Below the pieces are notes generated by a model that made no database searches, was not told where the DNA came from, and saw only the letters and a program-made list of their open reading frames with translations. DNA of 35,917 nucleotides, taken from Clostridia bacterium. Its GTDB lineage: Bacteria; Bacillota; Peptococcia; DRI-13; DTU073. A program made the translations under genes and the position numbers. Positions 6,784 through 14,461 of the stretch are shown in pieces (within the stretch, counting starts at the first letter, position 1; each line of letters starts with the position of its first letter). The stretch lies in assembly GCA_012842035.1 (NCBI GenBank), contig DUTO01000095.1:1-35917 (forward strand), read 5' to 3'.

Positions 6784-7833
6784 TTAATTAACCACTATTT
6801 TTTGTGAAGCACCGGGGCTTTTTTTCATATGTATTTTATCCCCGATATAAGCAGCAAGGTCAATGACCCGACAAGAATAGCCATATTCATTATCATACCA
6901 AGCCAATATTTTGGCCAGGTGAGAGCCCATCACCATAGTGGAAAGAGAGTCAATAATTGCTGAATGGCCGTTACCTAAGAAGTCAATTGAAACCAGTGGT
7001 TCACTACAGTAATCCAAGATGTTTTTTAAAGGTCCTCGGGCCGCGTTTTCTAAAGCTCTGTTAATTTCTTCTTTAGTTACTTCCTTTTCTAATTCTACAA
7101 CTAAATCAACTAAGGAAACATTAGGCACCGGAACGCGAACGGAAAGACCATTAAGTTTACCGGCCAGTTCCGGAATAACAATACCTACAGATTTAGCTGC
7201 TCCTGTAGTTGTGGGAATAATAGATTGCGTACAACCTCTGGCTCTGCGTAAATCCTTGTGTCGGTTATCGAGATTACGTTGGTCAGTCGTGAAAGCATGT
7301 ACTGTAGTCATAACCCCGGAGTTGATGCCGAAGTTATCGTTGATTGTTTTAGCAATAGGTGCTAGACAATTAGTAGTACAGGAAGCATTGGAAATAACAT
7401 GGTGTGTTTCCGGGTCGTAATTTTCTTCATTGACACCTAGAACGATGGTAATATCTTCGTTTTTAGCAGGTGCCGTAATAATAACTTTTTTAGCTCCATT
7501 CTTCCGATGTACTTGACAGGCTTCGCCTGATCTGAATTTTCCCGTAGATTCAATGACAATATCTACACCTAAATCGCCCCAAGGCAAGTTAGCCGGATTG
7601 CGATCCGATAAAATCCGAATAGGATGTCCGTCGATAATTATTTCGTTGTCTGTTGTTTCAATTTGATTGTTTAATTTGCCATGGACAGAATCGTATTTTA
7701 AGAGATGAGCTAAAGACTGGGGACTAGAAGTCCCATTAATGGCGACGACTTCAACTGCAGGGTTTTCTAAAGAAGCACGCATACATAATCTTCCAATGCG
7801 ACCAAACCCATTAATACCCAACTTTGTTACCAT
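6784..7833 (-). CDS. Glyceraldehyde-3-phosphate dehydrogenase, GapB-like
   Basis: This 349-residue type I GAPDH has NGFGRIGR (residues 8-15) for dinucleotide binding and the catalytic SNASCTTNC with Cys152. A catalytic His lies in the TTVHAFT segment and the C-terminal WYDNEYGYS is present. It interconverts glyceraldehyde 3-phosphate and 1,3-bisphosphoglycerate. At the end of the second strand, where NAD-dependent GapA enzymes have an acidic residue (VND), this protein has VVAINGTSS. This resembles B. subtilis GapB (INAS), the NADP-preferring gluconeogenic enzyme, so NADP or dual use is inferred. The gene stands alone, with no cggR, pgk or tpi beside it. AGGGGGGAA precedes the ATG. Confidence 0.92.
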   Translation of the reverse strand: MVTKLGINGFGRIGRLCMRASLENPAVEVVAINGTSSPQSLAHLLKYDSVHGKLNNQIETTDNEIIIDGHPIRILSDRNPANLPWGDLGVDIVIESTGKFRSGEACQVHRKNGAKKVIITAPAKNEDITIVLGVNEENYDPETHHVISNASCTTNCLAPIAKTINDNFGINSGVMTTVHAFTTDQRNLDNRHKDLRRARGCTQSIIPTTTGAAKSVGIVIPELAGKLNGLSVRVPVPNVSLVDLVVELEKEVTKEEINRALENAARGPLKNILDYCSEPLVSIDFLGNGHSAIIDSLSTMVMGSHLAKILAWYDNEYGYSCRVIDLAAYIGDKIHMKKSPGASQKIVVN

Positions 7834-7920
7834 TTAGTTCCCCCCTGATTAAAATAATTAATTTTTATTCACTTGTTATTAATTATGATGCTCTTAATAC
7901 AAAAATGTCCTGAAATAATG

Positions 7921-7959
7921 TAGCATTAATCATGTGCTATATAAAATATGGTAGCATAT
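7921..7959. promoter_or_regulatory. Repeated TAGCAT / ATGNGCTA motif in divergent promoter region
   Basis: TAGCAT (7921-7926), its near inverse ATGTGCTA (7932-7939) and TAGCATAT (7952-7959) form overlapping inverted repeats. They lie in the 251-base gap between the minus-strand GAPDH and the plus-strand decarboxylase. The arrangement is compatible with a regulator binding site acting on either gene. No regulator is identified, and I found no convincing -35/-10 pair for GAPDH. Confidence 0.35.
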
Positions 7960-8084
7960 TTTATTCTAAAAGTAAATTAAAAAAAGATTAAAAAGTCAAA
8001 ATTTGTGTTTTAAAGTCTTTGGTAGCGAGGGAGACTTATGATAAAATTATAGATAATTGATTTTCGCAAGAGGAAGGAAACTAA

Positions 8085-9524
8085 ATGTCTCAAAGCCCAC
8101 TCTTAAAAAAAGTTGCCGAATATTTACAATACAATTATTTAGGGTTTCATACACCCGGACATCAGCAAGGTCGGGGTAGTGAAAAGTTTTTTAGGCAACT
8201 TTTGCAACAAAACATTCTGCAAATGGACCTTACGGAAGTGCCGGGTTTGGATAATTTAAAAAATCCGTGTGGTTGTTTGCAAGAGTCACAAAGGTTGGCA
8301 GCGCGATTATTTGGTGCGGTAGAAACTTTTTACCTGGTTAATGGGTCTACGGTTGGCTTACAGGCCGCTTTATTAGCTTTAAATTCTCCCGGGGGGAAGG
8401 TGGTTGTGCCCCGTCATGCACATCTTTCTGTCTTAAACGGTTTAGTTTTAAGTGGTGGTTCTCCCCTAATTACTCCTGTACACTTGGAGAAGACATGGGG
8501 AATTCCCGGAGGTGTTGCGCCCTCGCAACTTGCCTTGTGGTTAGAGAAAGAGAGCAAGATTGATTTGGTTCTTACAGTACAGCCTACTTATCAGGGCATA
8601 GGATTTGCTGCAGGGTCTATCCAGAAAGTAGTTCAAGCAAAAGGAGTGCCTCATGTAGTTGATGAAGCCCATGGAGGACATTTGTTTTTTCAAGAACGCC
8701 TGCCGCTTTCTTTACAAAAAGAAGGGGCTGATGTAGTTGTCCAGAGTACTCATAAAACTTTATCTGCTTTAACACAGGCTAGTATGCTGCATGTGAATAA
8801 CAAACGGCTGGTGGCTCCCTTGAGAGCAGCTTTAAATATTTTACAGACAACAAGTCCTTCTTATTTATTATTGGCTTCTTTAGATAGTGTGCAGTCACAA
8901 ATGAGGCTGGAGGGACCTTCTCTGGTGGACAGAGTTTTAGAATTAGCTATTTTATTAAGACAAAAAATTAGCCAAATACCTGGTTATCGTGTTTTTCCGG
9001 AAGAGAGGTTGCCGGAGGGGTGTTATTATGACCCGACTAAAGTGCTTGTTTCGGCAGCCCCTCTCGGTTTAACTGGTTGGGAATTGGCAGAATTATTAAA
9101 GGGAAAAAAGGGCATTGTTGTTGAAATGTGTGACTATTTTTCTGTCTTGTTTTTAGTTACATGGGGCCATACTGCTGAGGATATACAGAGAGTAGAGCGT
9201 GCTTTATGTGAAATTGGACGAGAGGAAAGAAAAAAGCCTTTATCTGCGTGTGTTTATCCCCCTTGTCTTTATGAAAATCCTGTGCACTTAGTTTTGACAC
9301 CACGTGAAGTATACTATAATAGAAAAGAGGTAAAAAAAATAGCCGAGACCGTAGGAAGAATTTGTGGTGCACCTTTGACTGTGTATCCCCCCGGGATTCC
9401 TTGCTTGTGGCCGGGGCAGTTAATTAAAAAGGAGCATCTCGAATATTTACAATGGGCCTTGCATAATAATTTAAAGTTGCAAGGAGTGAATGAAAACGAG
9501 GCAATAATAATTGTACAAGAATAA
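8085..9524 (+). CDS. yaaO: Orn/Lys/Arg decarboxylase family PLP enzyme (YaaO-like)
   Basis: This 479-residue fold-type I PLP enzyme has the family opening FHTPGHQQG (about residues 21-29) and LTEVPGLDNL. VVDEAHGGH binds the cofactor ring, and STHKT carries the Schiff-base lysine at about residue 224. It is the short form without the N-terminal wing domain of E. coli inducible decarboxylases, as in B. subtilis YaaO and SpeA. The probable substrate is arginine, lysine or ornithine, giving a polyamine precursor; which one is not clear. In B. subtilis it is followed by tmk, yaaQ and yaaR. Here yaaR follows directly after 33 bases, so tmk and yaaQ are absent from this position. Confidence 0.85.
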   Translation: MSQSPLLKKVAEYLQYNYLGFHTPGHQQGRGSEKFFRQLLQQNILQMDLTEVPGLDNLKNPCGCLQESQRLAARLFGAVETFYLVNGSTVGLQAALLALNSPGGKVVVPRHAHLSVLNGLVLSGGSPLITPVHLEKTWGIPGGVAPSQLALWLEKESKIDLVLTVQPTYQGIGFAAGSIQKVVQAKGVPHVVDEAHGGHLFFQERLPLSLQKEGADVVVQSTHKTLSALTQASMLHVNNKRLVAPLRAALNILQTTSPSYLLLASLDSVQSQMRLEGPSLVDRVLELAILLRQKISQIPGYRVFPEERLPEGCYYDPTKVLVSAAPLGLTGWELAELLKGKKGIVVEMCDYFSVLFLVTWGHTAEDIQRVERALCEIGREERKKPLSACVYPPCLYENPVHLVLTPREVYYNRKEVKKIAETVGRICGAPLTVYPPGIPCLWPGQLIKKEHLEYLQWALHNNLKLQGVNENEAIIIVQE

Positions 9525-9557
9525 AGGTATAGTTAATAAAGAAAAGGATGAGCGAAA

Positions 9558-10019
9558 ATGCGCATACAAAACAAAAAATTAAGAAAAAGCCGCCGCTCAC
9601 GGACAGATAAAAAAAGCACTGTGGCTAAAAATAAGCAGGTTTTGCCCTCACAGCAAACATTTAAAGATGTTTTACAAGAGGAAAACTTCGTTTTTGGGCA
9701 GGAAAAGCTTGATTTATTCTTAGATGATTTAGATGAGATTGGCGAACGCTTAGTAAAAACCTTTTCGCTTCATGATTTGCTGGCATATAAAAAACTGTTG
9801 GGGGGTTTTTTAGATGAGTCGCTGCAGCAGATTTATGGTTTAAAGAAAGAAACAGGCTGGGCTCCAACAGGGCGTCCTAAGTTATACCAGCGGATTGAAT
9901 TATTAAATCAAGAAGTTGAAGAATTAACCCAGCTTGTTTTAAAAAAACAACAGGATCCTGTTCAGGTTTTAGCTAAACTAGATAGTATTCGTGGTTTGTT
10001 GGTTGATTTATATTCCTAA
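9558..10019 (+). CDS. yaaR: YaaR family (DUF327) protein
   Basis: This 153-residue protein starts with a very basic, probably disordered tail (many Lys and Arg in the first 35 residues). A helical DUF327 domain follows, with an acidic FLDDLDEIGERLVKTFSLHDLLAYKKLLG-type region near 57-85 and a C-terminal helix. Its function is unknown. Its place directly upstream of holB is the same as in B. subtilis, which supports the assignment. Translation starts at an ATG with AAAGGATGAG upstream. Confidence 0.8.
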   Translation: MRIQNKKLRKSRRSRTDKKSTVAKNKQVLPSQQTFKDVLQEENFVFGQEKLDLFLDDLDEIGERLVKTFSLHDLLAYKKLLGGFLDESLQQIYGLKKETGWAPTGRPKLYQRIELLNQEVEELTQLVLKKQQDPVQVLAKLDSIRGLLVDLYS

Positions 10020-10034
10020 AAGGTGGCAAAGATA

Positions 10035-11027
10035 ATGGGTTTTACAAAAATATATGGTCAAAAACGTGCTGTTTCTCTGCTTAAGGCGGATTTTAAGAGG
10101 GGTAGAATAAGCCATGCTTATTTATTTTACGGTCCGCAAGGTGTGGGTAAGTTTAAGACAGCCACAGCTTTTGCTCAGCTTTTAAATTGTGAGAATCCTA
10201 TAAAAGCTGAATCTTGTGGTGCTTGTTTGTCTTGCCGGAAATTTTCTTCCGGTAATTATCCTGATTTTACAGTGCTTGTTCCTGATGGACTCTCTATTAA
10301 AATTGAGCAGATACGTGCTTTACAAGAAAAAGTTTATTTTAAATGTTATGAAGGCAAGTTTAAGGTTATAATTATTGATGAGGCTCATTTAATGACTTTA
10401 CAAGCGGCCAATAGTTTGCTTAAGGTTTTAGAAGAACCGCCCGGGGAGACAGTGTTTATTTTGTTAGCAGATGACCTTAATAAACTGCCGGTAACGATAC
10501 AGTCTCGTTGTCAATTACTTTCTTTCGCTTACCTTCCGGAAGCCGTTATTAGTAAAGTTTTACGGGAAATGGGGAAGGAGGTGCCTCCTGCACTTGTTTT
10601 AGCGCAAGGGTCTTTAAGTAAGGCTTTGGAGATGGTTGCAGACCTTGGCTGTCAGCAGTTCTGGGTTCGGATGCAAGAAAACTTCGGGATGTTAAAAACA
10701 GGAAGTTATTATGGCGTGTTTGTTTGGGCCGAAGAATTAGCTAAGCAGCGGGATTTAATAGAGATAACTTTAGAATGGTTGTTAGTTTTGTACCGTAACA
10801 GATTAGTACAACTTACTGTAAGTGAAGCAGATTTAGTTGCCGAAGTAAATTTAAACACAGAAAATATTTCCGCTGCTGATTTTAAAGGATGTTTGGCAGC
10901 TCTTCAAGAAATAAACAAAACAGTCTATTTTTTAAGAAATAACGGGAATCGTCGTCTGGCTTTAGAGGTGTTATTTCTGAAGCTAAGAAAGATAGAGCAA
11001 AAAGAAAAGGGGGATTGCCCTCAATGA
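10035..11027 (+). CDS. holB: DNA polymerase III, delta' subunit
   Basis: This 330-residue clamp-loader subunit has a Walker A-like GPQGVGKF (about 33-40, with Phe where the motif usually has Thr/Ser). Four cysteines of a zinc module follow (CENP...CGACLSC), then a VIIDEAHLM segment and an SRC motif (IQSRCQLL) near residue 155. Delta' is the stator of the clamp loader that places the beta clamp on DNA. The changed P-loop residue fits a delta' that does not hydrolyse ATP, but this is inference. ATG 10035 is preferred over GTG 10023 because AAGGTGG sits 8 bases before it and overlaps the GTG. It overlaps yaaT by 4 bases. Confidence 0.9.
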   Translation: MGFTKIYGQKRAVSLLKADFKRGRISHAYLFYGPQGVGKFKTATAFAQLLNCENPIKAESCGACLSCRKFSSGNYPDFTVLVPDGLSIKIEQIRALQEKVYFKCYEGKFKVIIIDEAHLMTLQAANSLLKVLEEPPGETVFILLADDLNKLPVTIQSRCQLLSFAYLPEAVISKVLREMGKEVPPALVLAQGSLSKALEMVADLGCQQFWVRMQENFGMLKTGSYYGVFVWAEELAKQRDLIEITLEWLLVLYRNRLVQLTVSEADLVAEVNLNTENISAADFKGCLAALQEINKTVYFLRNNGNRRLALEVLFLKLRKIEQKEKGDCPQ

Positions 11028-11755
11028 TTGAGGTAGTAGGTATTAGATTTAGACCAGCAGGAAAGATTTATTATTTTGACCCTGTTAAGTTCACTTTGCC
11101 TGTTGATACCTTCGTGATTGTGGAAACGGCTCGTGGGGTGGAATTAGGGCAAGTTGTGTTAGGTTTGCGTCAAGTGGCAGAAAAAGAAGTTGTCCTTCCT
11201 TTAAAAAAGGTTTTAAGGATAGCTACGGCCGAAGATTTGGAAGAAATGAAGACTAATCAAGCTAAAGAGGATAAGGCTAAAGAGATTTGTTTGCAAAAAA
11301 TAAAGAAACATGAGTTGCCGATGAAGCTTGTTGATGTCGAATATACTTTTGATGCCAGTAAAATTGTGTTTTATTTTACGGCAGATGGACGAGTTGATTT
11401 TAGAGAATTAGTTAAAGATTTAGCTTCTGTTTTTCGAACGAGGATTGAACTTCGGCAAATAGGGGTGCGTGATGAAGCAAAGCTATTAGGTGGGCTGGGT
11501 TCTTGTGGACGTGAATTATGTTGTGCTACTTTTTTAGGGGACTTTGAGCCTGTTTCCATCAAAATGGCGAAGGAGCAGAATCTATCGCTTAATCCTACGA
11601 AAATATCGGGAATTTGTGGTCGTTTAATGTGTTGTTTGAATTATGAAAAAACATGTTATCAATGTCAGAATACAGAAGAAAAAGGAGATGTTCTCTGTCA
11701 AGTGGTGACTGATTCACAAGGTCAAGTTGATGATAAGTTACCTAAGGAAAATTAA
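11024..11755 (+). CDS. yaaT: PSP1/YaaT family protein
   Basis: This 243-residue protein opens with IEVVGIRFRPAGKIYYFDP, the standard YaaT start. It has a PSP1 domain and a cysteine-rich region containing GSCGRELCC and GICGRLMCC around residues 155-205. YaaT in B. subtilis is part of the RicA-RicF-RicT (YmcA-YlbF-YaaT) Fe-S complex, which aids Spo0F phosphorylation and RNase Y-dependent mRNA processing. The cysteines fit Fe-S cluster binding. Its ATGA overlaps the stop of holB, giving translational coupling; a TTG at 11015 is a less likely start. Confidence 0.9.
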   Translation: MIEVVGIRFRPAGKIYYFDPVKFTLPVDTFVIVETARGVELGQVVLGLRQVAEKEVVLPLKKVLRIATAEDLEEMKTNQAKEDKAKEICLQKIKKHELPMKLVDVEYTFDASKIVFYFTADGRVDFRELVKDLASVFRTRIELRQIGVRDEAKLLGGLGSCGRELCCATFLGDFEPVSIKMAKEQNLSLNPTKISGICGRLMCCLNYEKTCYQCQNTEEKGDVLCQVVTDSQGQVDDKLPKEN

Positions 11756-11774
11756 GAAGAAGAGGTAGTTGCCA

Positions 11775-12080
11775 ATGAAGTTGACGGAAAGTTTGATTGA
11801 ACTCGAAGAAAAACATCAGGCCTTGTTAGAAGAAATAACTGCTTTAAAAATGCTGGCCTTTACTTTAGAAGAGGAAAATGAAAGGCTGAGACGTTTATTA
11901 TGCAGTTATACTGATGAGGATAAGGCTAAGGTAGAAAGAAATGTCGCCAAAATTCAAGGGCAAGGCTATGATAATTTAGTAAAACTATATGAAGAAGGTT
12001 TCCATATTTGTCATTTGCATTTTGGGCAAGCACGGCAAGGCGATTGTCTGTTTTGTGTAGGTTTTTTACGTAAACTATAA
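11775..12080 (+). CDS. yabA: Initiation control protein YabA
   Basis: This 101-residue protein has an N-terminal leucine-zipper coiled coil (about 4-45). Its C-terminal zinc-binding cluster is CHLHFGQARQGDCLFC (His and Cys ligands near 80-95). YabA binds DnaA and the DnaN clamp and restrains replication initiation in B. subtilis. It lies between yaaT and yabB as in B. subtilis. ATG 11775 has AGAGG 9 bases upstream. An in-frame TTG at 11769 would crowd that site. Confidence 0.88.
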   Translation: MKLTESLIELEEKHQALLEEITALKMLAFTLEEENERLRRLLCSYTDEDKAKVERNVAKIQGQGYDNLVKLYEEGFHICHLHFGQARQGDCLFCVGFLRKL

Positions 12081-12099
12081 GGAAAGGTGCTTTTTTATT

Positions 12100-12849
12100 G
12101 TGCTGAGAGCTGATGAAACTTTAGATGATTTAAGCATTGATAATTTGCAGCTTATTCAGAAGAAAAAAGGATTTCGTTTTACTTTAGATTCTGTACTGGT
12201 GGCTCATTTTGCTACTATAAAAGAAAAGGATGAGATTGTTGATTTAGGAACCGGTACAGGAGTAATTCCTTTTATTTTGCATACGCGCGCTCAAAGATTG
12301 CGAATTATCGGTGTAGAAATCCAAGCCGAAATTGCGAAAATGGCCCAGCGTTCTGTAGTCTTAAATGATTTAGAAGATACAATTCAAATAGTAAAAGGAG
12401 ACTTAAGAGGGATTCATAAGCTGCTCGGTGGTGGTAAATTTAATTTAGTTACGGCGAATCCTCCTTACTGGGCGTTATGTCAAGGGCGAGTCAGCCCTAT
12501 GGCAAGTCGAGCTGTGGCCCGACATGAATTGACTTGTACTTTAGAAGATGTCGTAGCTAGTACTAGTAAATTATTAAATTATCAAGGGCGTTTTGCCCTT
12601 ATTTATCCTGTAGATAACTTTTTCCATCTTGTTGTTCTGTTGCGTGCTTATCATTTAGAGCCACGTCGTATTCGTTTTATTCATTCTTTTCGTGAACGTC
12701 CGGCTCGTTTGTTCTTATTGGAAGCGAGAAAAAATGCTCCGACCGAATTGAAGGTTGAGCCGCCGTTAATTATTTATGAAAAGCCTAAACAATATAGTGC
12801 AGAGATTTTATCATGGTACGGGAAAGAGGTTGTTGTTAGTGAACAATAA
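12100..12849 (+). CDS. yabB: tRNA1(Val) adenine-N6 methyltransferase-like (YabB/TrmN6)
   Basis: This 249-residue SAM-dependent methyltransferase has DLGTGTGVIPF (about 48-58) for SAM binding and the N6-adenine motif NPPYW near residue 120. It is related to TrmN6/YfiC, which modifies A37 of tRNA-Val in E. coli; exact target here is inferred from the family. It begins with GTG 17 bases after GGAAAGGTG. Its 3' end overlaps the start of rsmI by 11 bases, indicating coupled translation. Confidence 0.85.
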   Translation: MLRADETLDDLSIDNLQLIQKKKGFRFTLDSVLVAHFATIKEKDEIVDLGTGTGVIPFILHTRAQRLRIIGVEIQAEIAKMAQRSVVLNDLEDTIQIVKGDLRGIHKLLGGGKFNLVTANPPYWALCQGRVSPMASRAVARHELTCTLEDVVASTSKLLNYQGRFALIYPVDNFFHLVVLLRAYHLEPRRIRFIHSFRERPARLFLLEARKNAPTELKVEPPLIIYEKPKQYSAEILSWYGKEVVVSEQ

Positions 12850-13678
12850 GGGGAAGGGAACGTTGTTTTTAGTGGGAACCCCTCTTGGTAATTTAAAAGA
12901 TATTACTTTACGTGCTTTGGAAACTTTACAGAGCGTTGATCTAATAGCAGCTGAGGATACACGCCAGACGCAAAAGCTTTTAAGTCATTATCAAATTCAG
13001 AAACCACTAACTAGTTATTATGAACATAATAAAAAGGCGAAAGGACCTTGGTTAATTGAAAAGTTATCGGCCGGGGAAAATATTGCTTTAGTATCTGATG
13101 CTGGGATGCCCGGGGTCTCGGATCCGGGAGAAGATTTAGTTAAAGCATGTATTAAGGAAGAAATACCGTTAAGCGTGATTCCGGGGCCGGCAGCTTTTTT
13201 AACGGCTTTAGTTGCTTCCGGGTTAGATTGTAGTAGCTTTGTTTTTGTCGGCTTTTTGCCACCCCGTAAACAAGAAAAGGAAAAATTACTTGCCGAGTTA
13301 AAATGGGAACCAAGAACAGTTATTTTTTATGAAAGCCCGCATCGTCTGCAGAAAACGCTAGCAGAAATTAAGGAGGCCTGGGGAGAACGCGAGTGTTGTC
13401 TGGCGCGCGAATTAACAAAAATATTCGAAGAATATCAGCGGGGGACTTTAAGTGAATTAATTCAGTATTGGCAAAACCGTTCTGTAAAAGGGGAGATTAC
13501 GCTTTTAATTGCCGGAGCATGTGATGAGGCAAAACAAGCTATTACTGCGGAAGAGATGATTGCTTGTTTTGTGTATTTAACAAAAAAGGGTCTGGGGAAA
13601 AAAGAAGCGATTAAAGAGACGGCTAGGCTTTTGGGAGTGCCGAAGCGGGAAGTATATAATTTGGTGATGATAAAGTAA
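12839..13678 (+). CDS. rsmI: 16S rRNA (cytidine1402-2'-O)-methyltransferase RsmI
   Basis: This 279-residue tetrapyrrole-methylase-fold enzyme has VGTPLGNLKDIT, AEDTRQT and SDAGMPGVSDPG, with SPHRL further on, all RsmI signatures. It methylates the ribose of C1402 in 16S rRNA. GTG 12839 is favoured as start because AAAGAGG lies 9 bases before it and the conserved protein begins right after. An upstream ATG at 12776 would add 21 unrelated residues. A strong hairpin terminator ends the unit. The yazA (GIY-YIG) gene found between yabB and rsmI in B. subtilis is absent. Confidence 0.92.
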   Translation: MNNKGKGTLFLVGTPLGNLKDITLRALETLQSVDLIAAEDTRQTQKLLSHYQIQKPLTSYYEHNKKAKGPWLIEKLSAGENIALVSDAGMPGVSDPGEDLVKACIKEEIPLSVIPGPAAFLTALVASGLDCSSFVFVGFLPPRKQEKEKLLAELKWEPRTVIFYESPHRLQKTLAEIKEAWGERECCLARELTKIFEEYQRGTLSELIQYWQNRSVKGEITLLIAGACDEAKQAITAEEMIACFVYLTKKGLGKKEAIKETARLLGVPKREVYNLVMIK

Positions 13679-13712
13679 AATCGGGACTCAGTAAAGTTGA
13701 GTCCCGATTTTA
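13677..13712. terminator. Bidirectional terminator between rsmI and abrB
   Basis: AAAATCGGGACTCA and TGAGTCCCGATTTT form a 14-bp perfect stem with a seven-base loop, lying 0-3 bases from the rsmI stop. The A/T ends let it serve both rsmI and the converging abrB. Confidence 0.85.
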
Positions 13713-13762
13713 GTTAAGTAGAAGTGGTATATTATTGTGATTTATGTAGTGTAGGCTTAAAG

Positions 13763-14008
13763 CTAAGCGTTAGCTGCCATAGCTTGAGCACATTCTCTGC
13801 AAACCAGCTTGCCGCGAAAATATTGCACATTGTCTGCACTGCCACAAAACACACAGGCCGGTTCGTATTTTTTGAGAATGATTTTTTCTTGGTCTACATA
13901 AATTTCTAAGGCGTCTTTTTCTTCAATACCTAAAGTTCTCCTCAGTTCAATCGGAATAACGACACGTCCTAATTCATCTACTTTTCTTACAATACCTGTT
14001 GACCGCAT
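13763..14008 (-). CDS. abrB: AbrB family transition-state regulator with C-terminal Cys cluster
   Basis: This 81-residue protein has the classic AbrB N-terminal swapped-hairpin DNA-binding domain (STGIVRKVDELGRVVIPIEL at about 3-22, then LGIEEKDALEIYV). Its C-terminus differs from B. subtilis AbrB: it has CVFC near residue 52 and CREC about 20 residues later, a likely zinc ribbon. AbrB represses stationary-phase genes. The start is ATG 14008, with AAAGGAG 8 bases upstream. A consensus-like promoter lies at 14057-14085 on the same strand. Confidence 0.92.
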   Translation of the reverse strand: MRSTGIVRKVDELGRVVIPIELRRTLGIEEKDALEIYVDQEKIILKKYEPACVFCGSADNVQYFRGKLVCRECAQAMAANA

Positions 14009-14056
14009 CCAAACAACTCCTTTCTTCGCCAAGATTCGACAACTATGTACAACTAA

Positions 14057-14085
14057 ATGATAACAATTATACCATTAAAAGTCAA
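14057..14085 (-). promoter_or_regulatory. Sigma-A type promoter of abrB
   Basis: On the minus strand TTGACT (14085-14080) and TATCAT (14062-14057) are 17 bases apart. The -10 ends about 50 bases before the abrB ATG. Confidence 0.65.
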
Positions 14086-14144
14086 TACTAAATTTATTTT
14101 TTATTAATAATTTTAGAACAAAATTGCGCAAAGCAAGGAACAGC

Positions 14145-14173
14145 TTGACAAAGTCAGGGGAGCTGATTATACT
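14145..14173 (+). promoter_or_regulatory. Sigma-A promoter of the metS T-box transcript
   Basis: TTGACA (14145-14150) and TATACT (14168-14173) are exactly 17 bases apart. Transcription would begin near 14180, just before the T-box leader. Confidence 0.8.
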
Positions 14174-14189
14174 TTTGTTAAATAGTGCA

Positions 14190-14425
14190 CGGTGCTAAGG
14201 AAATGAAAGGACGAGTAGGTCTTAGTTTTTTTACAGCGATTGGGGGAGGGTGGAAGCTCCAAAAAAGACGAGGCTGAAGATGATCCTTGATCCTTATAGA
14301 GGCTGGTGTCCTTTAACACACCGAAGTCTTTTGTGACTTGCTGAGGACCTTGTTAGGTCGAAGCAGGGTGGTACCACGAAGGTAAAGCCTTTCGTCCCTG
14401 ATTGGATGAAAGGCTTTTCTGATTA
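14190..14425 (+). ncRNA. Methionine T-box riboswitch
   Basis: This is a leader of the tRNA-sensing T-box class. AAGGA (14197-14201) pairs with TCCTT (14284-14288) at the base of Stem I. The specifier codon ATG (14280-14282) sits just 5' of that strand, matching tRNA-Met. The T-box sequence AGGGTGGTACCACG covers 14365-14378; its TGGT can pair with the uncharged ACCA end. CAGGG and CCCTG can form the antiterminator. The competing terminator AAAGCCTTTCGTCC / GGATGAAAGGCTTT (14384-14417) ends in TTTT. Uncharged tRNA-Met would favour read-through into metS. Confidence 0.92.
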
Positions 14426-14461
14426 TGTTTTAATTTATTTGCAAGGAGGAATCGTTTTAAA

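Noticed and set aside
7019..7420. 133-codon plus-strand open frame opposite the GAPDH gene
   Set aside because: It is the mirror of a highly conserved gene; composition is Ser/Thr/Leu-rich and there is no start signal or family.
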